Of a stretch of 17,639 nt of DNA, positions 6,489-12,644 are shown piece by piece. The translations under genes were made by a program, and so were the position numbers. Numbering within the stretch: the first letter of the stretch is position 1; each line of letters opens with the position of its first letter. The notes under the pieces are model-generated. The model saw only the letters and a program-made list of their open reading frames with translations, had not been told where the DNA came from and searched no databases. Origin of the DNA: Elusimicrobiota bacterium (GTDB taxonomy: Bacteria; Elusimicrobiota; Elusimicrobia; Elusimicrobiales; Elusimicrobiaceae); assembly GCA_031258375.1 (NCBI GenBank), contig JAIRMX010000038.1:1-17639 (forward strand), written 5' to 3'.

Positions 6489-7256
6489 ATGAACCCCGCT
6501 CAAAGTAAAATATCTGTATTCCTCATAATTAAAAACGAGGCCAAAAATTTGCCGCAGGCACTTTCGTCGATTGAAAATTTTGCCGAAGAAATCATAATAG
6601 TCGACGATTATTCGACTGACGACGGCGTTAAAATCGCCCAGACTTTCGGGGCTAAAATTTTCACAAAAAAATTGGAATCTTTTACCGCGCAAAAACAATA
6701 CGCCCTTGAGCAATGCTCTTGCAAATGGGCACTTAATATCGATGCGGATGAAATATTAACGCCAAAATTGAAAGATGAAATTTTAAATACTCTAAAAAAT
6801 ACAAATGCCGCTTTATTTTTTATTCCTTTTACCAATATCTTTTTAGGTAAGAAAATGAAATACAGCGGTCTAAATAATGAAAAACATCCTCGTCTTGCCC
6901 TGCGCAGCAAAGCGTTTTACAGCGGCGGGCTTGTACACGAAACTTTAAAAGCAAACGGGAAAATTGTAATTCTAAAAAATTTTATTGAACATCGCCCTTA
7001 TAACTCCATCGCGCAATATTTCGAAAAGTTCAATAAATATACTTCTCTCGGCGCGCAAACTTTATACAAACAAAGTAAAAAATTCAAAATTTACAACTTA
7101 TTGCGTCCGCCGATTGATTTTTTTAAAATTTACGTGTTAAAACTGGCTTTCCTTGACGGCTTACAAGGTTTCTTGTGGGCTCTATTTTCCTCTTTTTATC
7201 CTGCGGTCAAATATGCGAAATTATGGGAACTTCAAAGGAATAAAGGCAGACAATGA
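6489..7256 (+). CDS. WaaE/KdtX-like family 2 glycosyltransferase
   Basis: The 255-residue protein has the compact form of LPS-core beta-1,4-glucosyltransferases. It has SVFLIIKNEAKNLPQALSS (9-27), IVDDYSTDD (37-45) and NIDADEIL (83-90), whose Asp85-Ala-Asp87 is the metal-binding DxD. LVHETLKANG (148-157) is also typical, and the C-terminus (about 212-240) is hydrophobic and aromatic. The start at 6489 is preferred: the ATG at 6485 is in another frame and ends after seven codons. AAAGG at 6476-6480 could serve as a ribosome-binding site. It overlaps the deacetylase gene by 4 bp (ATGA at 7253-7256). Adding a hexose to heptose-containing core fits its GT9 neighbours, but the exact sugar is unknown. 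Confidence 0.85.
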   Translation: MNPAQSKISVFLIIKNEAKNLPQALSSIENFAEEIIIVDDYSTDDGVKIAQTFGAKIFTKKLESFTAQKQYALEQCSCKWALNIDADEILTPKLKDEILNTLKNTNAALFFIPFTNIFLGKKMKYSGLNNEKHPRLALRSKAFYSGGLVHETLKANGKIVILKNFIEHRPYNSIAQYFEKFNKYTSLGAQTLYKQSKKFKIYNLLRPPIDFFKIYVLKLAFLDGLQGFLWALFSSFYPAVKYAKLWELQRNKGRQ

Positions 7257-8017
7257 TTATTATTCTTATAATTTTTGCTTTTGTTTTAATTGCTTTTTCG
7301 CTTCGTTTCACTTGGTGGCTGCCGACCAAAAAAGGCCTTGTCGCTTTAATGTATCACAATATCGAATATACCGATGGCAAAGACGCTTTTTGTATAAGTC
7401 CTAAAATATTCAAAAACCAACTTGAAATTATTTTAAACAAAGGTTTTACGCCTGTAAATTTTGATGAAATGGCCGAAGCGGTTTTGAACGGCGCGCCACT
7501 GCCAAAAAAACCGATAGTAATTACCTTTGACGACGGATACTTGAATAACTGGACAAAAGCTTTTCCTATTTTAAAAGAAAAAAATATAAAAGCAAATATT
7601 TTTCTTACTTGCGACTTTATAGGAGTTAAGGAAGATTACTTAACTTGGCAGCAGGTTTTGGAAATGCAAAACAGCGGGCTTATTAGTTTCGGCTCGCACA
7701 GTTTAACTCATCGCAGACTGCGCGATTTGACTTTGGAGGACGCCGAAAGAGAAATTAAAGAAAGCAAAATTATGCTTGAGGAAAAATTGAACCGCCCCGT
7801 TTACTCTTTTTGCTATCCTTACGGCGCGGGCGCGTTTGACAAAAGAATACGGCCTTTAGTTTTAAAAGCCGGATATTTATTTGATTTCAGCACTAAAAAG
7901 GGCATTAACAAGTTGCCTTTATCCAAAAACAAGCCAATTTTACGCGCATTTCCACGCGGCGGTGAAACTGCTTTTGATTTTCATCTCCAGCTTACGCGCG
8001 GACGCTCCAAACTTTAA
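7253..8017 (+). CDS. Membrane-anchored polysaccharide deacetylase (NodB/CE4)
   Basis: This 254-residue protein starts with a hydrophobic anchor (about residues 1-18), followed by a CE4 domain. MYHNI at 33-37 is typical of the PgaB/YadE-like branch. Motif 1 is TFDDGY (91-96), with catalytic-base Asp93 and metal-binding Asp94. Motif 2 is SHSLTH (148-153), with metal ligands His149 and His153. Motif 3 is CYPYG (187-191). All active-site residues expected are present. The family removes acetyl groups from N-acetylated sugars. The anchor suggests action at the outer face of the inner membrane. Translational overlap with the WaaE-like gene points to modification of a core or surface-glycan HexNAc. 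The substrate is inferred. Confidence 0.87.
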   Translation: MIIILIIFAFVLIAFSLRFTWWLPTKKGLVALMYHNIEYTDGKDAFCISPKIFKNQLEIILNKGFTPVNFDEMAEAVLNGAPLPKKPIVITFDDGYLNNWTKAFPILKEKNIKANIFLTCDFIGVKEDYLTWQQVLEMQNSGLISFGSHSLTHRRLRDLTLEDAEREIKESKIMLEEKLNRPVYSFCYPYGAGAFDKRIRPLVLKAGYLFDFSTKKGINKLPLSKNKPILRAFPRGGETAFDFHLQLTRGRSKL

Positions 8018-8053
8018 ATAAAATACTTAACAACGTCGCCGTTCTTAAATATC

Positions 8054-8779
8054 TTACCCCAAAAATACAATTCTGTTCTTGTAGCGCGCGGCAAGTTTTG
8101 CGTTATTTTCATCGCCGCCGTCGTTACTGCTTAAATAAAGCGGAATATCAAAACTCTCTCCGCTCAAAATTACGCAAGCCTGATACATTATGCCGTTTAT
8201 AATTGCCGCGCCTGAGAGCGTCGATACCGGCGCGATATCTTTACCGTTAAGTTTGAGCGCGGTTTCCTGTTTGTTGACGCAATTATCTATCACAATATCG
8301 CCAAAATCGCGCAGCATAAGTTTGCTTGAATGACGGCTTGCCGTTTTTTGATGCGCCTGCAAAGCGGTTATAATAATTATCTTTGCGCCTGCTTTTTTTG
8401 CATAAACGGCGGCGTCTATTCCGGCCGGATTGCGGCCGGAATTTGAAACGATTATCAAACAATCTTTTTCAGTTATATTATGACGGGACATAACAATCGG
8501 CGCGTAGCCTTCAAGCCGCTCAATTTCCGTCGCGGCATGCGCGGTAGGTCTAAAATTAAAAGAATCGTCGAGTATCGCGCTTACGCAGGCAGGAGAACCG
8601 CTTCTGTGGAAAGGCTCCAAAGCGACGCTATGGCTGTGGCCAGAACCAAAAGTATAAATAAGCCCGTCCTGTTTAATTGTCCGAGCGATAATTTCCGCAG
8701 CAGCGTTCATAACGCCGCTTTGCGTATTTTCAATTTTTTCAAACAGTTTTGCTATTTCTTTAAAATAGGGATTTTGCAT
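8054..8779 (-). CDS. SIS-domain sugar-phosphate protein (UPF0309-like)
   Basis: This 241-residue single SIS-domain protein has TFGSGHSHSVALEPFHRSG (43-61) and IVSNSGRNPAGIDAA (110-124), the two phosphosugar-binding loops of the family. Length and these motifs resemble the UPF0309 group rather than GmhA (about 190 residues) or MurQ (about 300). SIS proteins isomerise or bind phosphosugars; for this group I know of no settled reaction. It converges on the deacetylase gene with a 36-bp gap and has no partner on its own strand. No Shine-Dalgarno is visible upstream. A link to amino-sugar or heptose metabolism is possible from its neighbours but unproven. Confidence 0.82.
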   Translation of the reverse strand: MQNPYFKEIAKLFEKIENTQSGVMNAAAEIIARTIKQDGLIYTFGSGHSHSVALEPFHRSGSPACVSAILDDSFNFRPTAHAATEIERLEGYAPIVMSRHNITEKDCLIIVSNSGRNPAGIDAAVYAKKAGAKIIIITALQAHQKTASRHSSKLMLRDFGDIVIDNCVNKQETALKLNGKDIAPVSTLSGAAIINGIMYQACVILSGESFDIPLYLSSNDGGDENNAKLAARYKNRIVFLG

Positions 8780-8883
8780 AATTTAAATTCTATCATTTTA
8801 CTAGAAAATAAATTCAGGTTACCTTTTTTCTAACTATCCGCTCCAGAGTCTTTAAAATTTGAAATTAAAGTGAAAGCAGAGAA

Positions 8884-9020
8884 TTCTCCCTTTTGTAAAG
8901 GGAGTGCCGCTTTAGCGGCGAGAGATTTAATATTGTTTTTAAAACTGTTTTCTTTAAATCTCTCTTGCGGCTTATGTACTTTCGTCCCTAAGTCTCCCTC
9001 TCTCTTTACCAAAGAGAGAA
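8884..9020 (+). repeat. MITE-like repeat A, copy 1
   Basis: The ends form imperfect terminal inverted repeats, each itself a hairpin. The left is CTCCCTTT-TGT-AAAGGGAG (8886-8904) and the right is CTCTCTTT-ACC-AAAGAGAG (9000-9018). Including the outer TTCTC/GAGAA the termini match at about 18 of 21 positions. Inside are GCCGC-TTTA-GCGGC (8906-8919) and a perfect 11-nt inverted pair GAGAGATTTAA/TTAAATCTCTC (8920-8930, 8954-8964). It contains no ORF for a transposase. A homologous copy in opposite orientation lies at 11351-11548. Similar architectures are common as dispersed repeats in gut bacteria (from memory). Confidence 0.72.
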
Positions 9021-9062
9021 AACTCATTGGAGTATTCATTTTAACGACCTTAACTTGGATTG

Positions 9063-9085
9063 CCGTTTTCACGGGAATGACAACC
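9063..9085 (-). repeat. Short hairpin repeat of the GTCATTCCCG type
   Basis: Read on the minus strand this is GGTTGTCATTCCCGTG followed by AAAACGG, with a small CCGT/ACGG stem (9063-9066, 9071-9074). It resembles the GTCATTCCCGCGAAAGCGGG-type intergenic repeats found in many genomes. Only one copy is in the window, so its repeat nature rests on recall. Confidence 0.4.
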
Positions 9086-9106
9086 TTTTGATAACTCCTT
9101 CTTTTC

Positions 9107-9200
9107 GTTATCCTGAATCATGTCCCGTAAAGTCTTAATACGGGATTATTTCAGAGTCTGTAGTTAAAAGACAGATTCAGAAACAAGTTCGGCATGACGG
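9107..9200 (-). repeat. Imperfect palindromic intergenic repeat C
   Basis: TCCCGTA (9123-9129) pairs perfectly with TACGGGA (9139-9145). A second imperfect stem pairs TTTCAGAGTCTGT with ACAGATTCAGAAA (11 of 13) across 9 nt. On the minus strand one end reads CGTCATGCCGAACTTGTTTC, a phrase I recall from dispersed intergenic repeats in several phyla. There is no second copy in this window. Confidence 0.5.
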
Positions 9201-9316
9201 CCTTAAAAGGATTAACAAGCCAATATCCGCTTCTTCAATTAATATAAGTATAATCTAAAAATAGTTTACTGTCAATAGCCTTTTGGGTACTATGCTCATA
9301 TGAACGACGGCAAACA

Positions 9317-11164
9317 TTAGTTTGACATTTCCTCGAGTTTTGAAGAAAGTTTAAGCCAATTTTCTTCCGCGTCGGAAATTTTTTTGTTTACGAAAGCGAG
9401 TTCTATGCTGATATCGGATTTAAAAGAGGATATTAAACGGTTTTCCAAATCCGTTTTGTATATATTGAGTTTAGATATTTCTTCCTCTACCGCTTTTAAT
9501 TTTTTGCGCAGCGGCGCGCTTTGCGCGCGTAAAGCCGCGGAAGTTTTGCGCTTTTCTCTGGCGCGGCTCTGCGGCGCGTCAGCGGCTTCGCCGCACTCTT
9601 TACCGCAGCTTCTCATAACGTAATTTTTATAATCTTCAATATCGCCGTCAAAATTCGCCGCGGCGCCGCGCTCAACTAAAACAAGACGGTCGCATACGGA
9701 TTCTATAATATGGAAATCGTGAGTTATCAAAACAACAGCGCCGGCATAATTATTGAGAGCTTCGATAAGCGCGCGGCGCGAAAGTATGTCCAAATGATTT
9801 GTAGGCTCGTCCAAAATTAAAATATGCGGCTTTTGTACGGTTATCATAGAAAGCAAAAGCCTGCTCTTTTCCCCGCCGGAAAGTTTGGCGATTTGCGTGT
9901 CGGCCTTTGACTTTTCCAGCCCGAAACGCCCCAAATGCGTATAAATATCCTTTTCTTTCGCTTCATACATAACTTCTTTGGCGGTTTCAAACGGAGTTTT
10001 ATCGGCGTCAAATTCCTCCGTTTGATATTGCGCGAAATAAGCCGTTTTAAGTTTGCGCGCGCGCGTAATTTTGCCGCTTTGCGGCAAAATACGCCCGCTT
10101 AGCAATTTGGCAAAAGTCGACTTACCGTTTCCGTTTGCGCCGAGCAGAGCAATTTTATCGTCCTGCGCGATGGTTATGTTTATGTCTTTTAAGACGGTTT
10201 TGTCTCCGTAGCCGCAGGAGACGTTTTCAAAAGTAAACAGATAGGAATTAAGTTCAGCCGCGCAGGGGAAATGAAAACGCGAGCTTTTTTCAGCCGGTAT
10301 TTTTGGCGCGCTTCCCATACGTTCTATCATTTTAACGCGGCTTTGCGCCTGCTTGGCTTTACTTGCCTTGTAACGAAACCTGTCGACAAAAGACTGCAAA
10401 TGTTTTAGCGTTTCTTCGTGACGCGCGGCTTCTTTTACTATTTGTTCCGTTTGCAAATTGCGCGTACGCTCAAAAGCGTCGTAATTGCCGCCGTAAGTTT
10501 TTAATTTATACTCGTCTATAAAAATAATTTTATCGCAAATTTTATTTAAAATATTCCTGTCGTGGCTGATAATCAGAAGAGTTTTATCCATTTTTTTAAG
10601 AGCGTTTTCGAGCCATATTGCGCTTTCAAGGTCAAGATGATTTGTAGGCTCGTCGAGCAAAAGACAATCGCCGGGCGCAAAAAGCGCGGCCGCCAAAGCG
10701 GCGCGCATCTGCCACCCGCCGGAAAATTCTTCGAGTTTACGCTGCAAATCCGCGTTTTTAAAACCAAGCCCGCTTAAAATGGCGCTCGCCCGCGCAGACG
10801 CGCTGTGCGCCCCCAAGGCGTCAAGTTTTTCGTAAATTTCGGCAATTTCCGTGCCGGAAAGATTTTGCTTTAAACGGCTGTAAAGATTTTTTAAATATTT
10901 ATCGGAGTAGAGAACAAAATTCAGCAAATTCTCCTCCGTATCGGCAATTTCCTGCTCTACGGAGGAAATTCTAACGCCTTTTGAAATATTGATACTGCCG
11001 CCGTCCGGCAAAATTTTACCCAATATAAGACGAAATAGAGTTGTTTTACCCGTACCGTTGAGACCGACAAAACCGACTTTTTGCCCTTTGCCGATAAAAG
11101 CGGAGGCGTTTTCAAATATTATGCGCTTACCGATGTTATAGCTGAGATAAGATATGTCTATCAT
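9317..11164 (-). CDS. ABC-F ATPase, YheS type
   Basis: This 615-residue protein has two ABC domains and no membrane segments. Domain 1: Walker A GLNGTGKT (34-41), signature FSGGW (147-151), Walker B LLLDEPTNHLDL (168-179), His201. Domain 2: Walker A GANGNGKST (342-350), LSGGE (428-432), Walker B ILDEPTNHLDI (450-460), His481. The inter-domain linker with DRFRYKASKAKQAQSR (261-276) closely resembles E. coli YheS. So do the FDGDIEDYKNYV stretch (505-516) and the long C-terminal coiled coil (about 530-615). ABC-F proteins bind the ribosomal E site and affect translation elongation; YheS is a housekeeping member, and antibiotic-resistance paralogues generally lack this exact layout. The gene sits between inverted repeat-A copies. 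No Shine-Dalgarno is apparent. Confidence 0.93.
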   Translation of the reverse strand: MIDISYLSYNIGKRIIFENASAFIGKGQKVGFVGLNGTGKTTLFRLILGKILPDGGSINISKGVRISSVEQEIADTEENLLNFVLYSDKYLKNLYSRLKQNLSGTEIAEIYEKLDALGAHSASARASAILSGLGFKNADLQRKLEEFSGGWQMRAALAAALFAPGDCLLLDEPTNHLDLESAIWLENALKKMDKTLLIISHDRNILNKICDKIIFIDEYKLKTYGGNYDAFERTRNLQTEQIVKEAARHEETLKHLQSFVDRFRYKASKAKQAQSRVKMIERMGSAPKIPAEKSSRFHFPCAAELNSYLFTFENVSCGYGDKTVLKDINITIAQDDKIALLGANGNGKSTFAKLLSGRILPQSGKITRARKLKTAYFAQYQTEEFDADKTPFETAKEVMYEAKEKDIYTHLGRFGLEKSKADTQIAKLSGGEKSRLLLSMITVQKPHILILDEPTNHLDILSRRALIEALNNYAGAVVLITHDFHIIESVCDRLVLVERGAAANFDGDIEDYKNYVMRSCGKECGEAADAPQSRAREKRKTSAALRAQSAPLRKKLKAVEEEISKLNIYKTDLENRLISSFKSDISIELAFVNKKISDAEENWLKLSSKLEEMSN

Positions 11165-11261
11165 AATTTATATTCTTTATTAAATTATATATTTTTAGGG
11201 AAGGCAATATCATCAAAGAGCCGTTTTCCATTTTGTTTTTAACTTCTTTACTTCACCCTCA

Positions 11262-11290
11262 TCCCCGATTACAACCTTCGGGGACAGGCT
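11262..11290 (-). repeat. Palindromic repeat B, unit 1
   Basis: TCCCCGA (11262-11268) and TCGGGGA (11278-11284) are perfect 7-nt arms around TTACAACCT, followed by CAGGCT. It lies outside repeat A copy 2, so B occurs independently of A. Confidence 0.65.
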
Positions 11291-11366
11291 CCGCGCGCTT
11301 TGTGCGCCTCCTCTCCCCTCTTATAGGAAGAGGAAAAAACTTATGCTTTTTTCTCTCTTTCGTAAA

Positions 11367-11394
11367 GCTTGTCCCCGAGTGTTGTAATCGGGGA
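11367..11394 (+). repeat. Palindromic repeat B, unit 2
   Basis: TCCCCGA (11372-11378) and TCGGGGA (11388-11394) flank GTGTTGTAA, preceded by GCTTG. It lies in one terminal hairpin of repeat A copy 2. Confidence 0.65.
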
Positions 11395-11474
11395 ACTAAA
11401 TATAAGTCGGAAGAGAGATTTAATGAAAGCAGTTCTAACAACAATATTAAATCCCTCGCCGCTAAAGCGGCTCT

Positions 11475-11532
11475 CCCCCCGATTAAGCTTGTCCCCGAAG
11501 GTTGTAATAGGGGAACATTCGGGGGCAGGCTC
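11475..11532 (+). repeat. Repeat B units 3 and 4, nested
   Basis: Unit 3 (11487-11514) has TCCCCGA (11492-11498) and TAGGGGA (11508-11514) around AGGTTGTAA. It is flanked by CCCCCGATTA on the left and ACATTCGGGGGCAGGCT on the right. Joined, these flanks would themselves form a B unit in the opposite orientation (compare unit 1). Unit 3 therefore appears inserted in the loop of unit 4. Confidence 0.55.
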
Positions 11533-11585
11533 TTTACTAAAGGGAGAATACTGCGGTTTCTCTTTAATTTCCAAATTAAATTTAA

Positions 11586-12560
11586 TCAACTTAGGCGTTT
11601 ATATTGTTTTATCAATTCTATTTCTTTTTTACGGTTTTTATAACTTTCCGGAATTGTTAAAGCCGCTAAATGCAAACGGTAACAGCCTATCGTTTTTTTA
11701 AGCCATTTCTTCATCGGGCTGTGCCGCCAGGCAAGTATTCGTTTTGCATTATTTAAACCCAAAACATAATCAAACGGATTAAAATACGGATTAGCCGTTG
11801 CTACCTCGTAGCCGCGCGCTTTTATCCATACGGACGGAATTGAAATAATATTCTCCCGCGCGCCGGACAGCTTAAAACATATTCTAATAAAACTTTTCAG
11901 ACTAACGGCCTTATCTCCAAAATGGAATATTTTGCGCGCGGTTTTTTGCCTGTTTGTCATTACTTTATATAATGCTTCTGCGGCGTCTTTAACATAAATA
12001 AATCTCCTCTTATATTTCCCGCCGTCCGGCAGTATTACGGGCGCGCCGTCCCATATTCGCAACAGATAGCTAAACAATCTGTACTTTGGGTCCCCCTCTC
12101 CTATAACTATTGGAAAACGCACGATAGTGTACGGCAGAGAACTGGCAATAAGAATTTTTTCAGCTTCAAATTTGCCTTTGCCGTAAGCGTCCATTTTCCC
12201 CCTTCTCTCGGACAAATTATGCGCGGCAGTTTCAGAGAACGGAGATTTTGCGCCGTTTACCGCAAGATGTACGTCCCCGCTGCTGACAAAAGCATAATGA
12301 CGGATGTTTCCGTCAAATATTCTCAGCGCTTCTTTCATATCTTCGGGCAAGTAACAAATATTGTCCAGCACAAAATCCCACTTTTGTCCGGCCGCAAAAG
12401 AAAGGTTTTGGCGCAACCCTCTTATTTGTTTTATTGCGCGCGGCAAATCCGGCGCGGGCGCGCGGCGGGAGAACACCGTCACGTCATGGCCTTTCCTGCG
12501 CGCCAGCAAGGCAAACTCTCGGCCGAAAAATTTAGTGCCGCCTAAAATAAGTATTTTCAT
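11586..12560 (-). CDS. NAD-dependent epimerase/dehydratase-like extended SDR
   Basis: This 324-residue protein begins with a Rossmann dinucleotide-binding motif, GGTKFFG (7-13). VSSGDV (92-97) supplies the catalytic Ser region, and Tyr126-x3-Lys130 (YGKGK) is the active-site pair. PDGGKYKRRFIYVKDAAEA (178-196) is the usual segment before the C-terminal substrate domain. Extended SDRs of this kind act on nucleotide sugars or related substrates, but sequence alone does not identify this one. It is divergent from the aconitase gene across 84 bp. On its strand TATAAT lies 9 nt before the ATG (12570-12575) with no Shine-Dalgarno. Repeat A copy 2 abuts its 3' end. Confidence 0.82.
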   Translation of the reverse strand: MKILILGGTKFFGREFALLARRKGHDVTVFSRRAPAPDLPRAIKQIRGLRQNLSFAAGQKWDFVLDNICYLPEDMKEALRIFDGNIRHYAFVSSGDVHLAVNGAKSPFSETAAHNLSERRGKMDAYGKGKFEAEKILIASSLPYTIVRFPIVIGEGDPKYRLFSYLLRIWDGAPVILPDGGKYKRRFIYVKDAAEALYKVMTNRQKTARKIFHFGDKAVSLKSFIRICFKLSGARENIISIPSVWIKARGYEVATANPYFNPFDYVLGLNNAKRILAWRHSPMKKWLKKTIGCYRLHLAALTIPESYKNRKKEIELIKQYKRLS

Positions 12561-12602
12561 ATTATAAAAATTATATAAAAAAGTGTCATTCCTTTGTTAA
12601 AT

Positions 12603-12638
12603 TTGCTAAACTTCTGGTATATGCTTATAATAACGGAG
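12603..12638 (+). promoter_or_regulatory. Promoter and ribosome-binding site of the acn-icd-acl operon
   Basis: TTGCTA (12603-12608) and TATAAT (12626-12631) are 17 bp apart. GGAG at 12635-12638 is 6 nt before the ATG at 12645, close behind the -10. If this -10 is used, the transcript would start at or within the Shine-Dalgarno, so transcription may begin further upstream. Confidence 0.45.
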
Positions 12639-12644
12639 TAACTT

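Larger units (their letters stand above)
8780..9316. other. Gene-free, repeat-bearing gap
   Basis: Open frames here (for example 8830-9072 and 8870-9091) are built on repeat sequence and show no family resemblance. The stretch holds MITE-like copy 1 (8884-9020), a short hairpin repeat near 9063-9085 and an imperfect palindromic repeat at about 9107-9200. I see no gene in 9200-9316. Confidence 0.7.
11351..11548 (-). repeat. MITE-like repeat A, copy 2 (interrupted)
   Basis: This is homologous to 8884-9020 in reverse orientation. It keeps the termini (TTCTCTCTTT at 11351 and AAAGGGAGAA ending at 11548), the GCCGC-TAAA-GCGGC hairpin (11458-11471) and the long inverted pair (11413-11423, 11447-11457). 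It is about 60 bp longer because both terminal hairpins are broken just after the GTAAAG step by repeat B sequence. The homology continues past the terminus to about 11575, close to the epimerase stop codon. Confidence 0.68.
11165..11585. other. Gene-free, repeat-bearing gap
   Basis: Overlapping open frames on both strands (11233-11643, 11341-11589, 11369-11701) read through palindromic repeats and repeat peptide phrases from them, so they are not genes. The stretch holds repeat A copy 2 and the B units. The first roughly 95 bases are AT-rich and should contain the ABC-F promoter; TATAAT-like hexamers are present on the minus strand, but I cannot place a convincing -35. Confidence 0.7.

Noticed and set aside
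6485..6508. Seven-codon ORF MNEPRSK starting 4 nt before the GT2 start, possibly a leader peptide.
   Set aside because: It overlaps the real start in another frame, has no attenuator-like codons or hairpin, and overlapping ATGs arise easily by chance.
8830..9091. ORFs on both strands upstream of the SIS gene.
   Set aside because: They are composed of repeat A sequence read in two directions; no ribosome-binding site or conserved motif.
9317..11164. Antibiotic-resistance ABC-F protein.
   Set aside because: Linker and C-terminal coiled coil match the housekeeping YheS type, so a resistance role is not supported.
11262..11532. CRISPR-like array of about 30-nt repeats.
   Set aside because: Units occur in both orientations with unequal spacing and one nested in another, with no regular spacers or cas genes.
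11233..11701. Overlapping ORFs on both strands of up to 136 codons.
   Set aside because: They are translations of palindromic repeats A and B, with repeated peptide phrases and no family resemblance.
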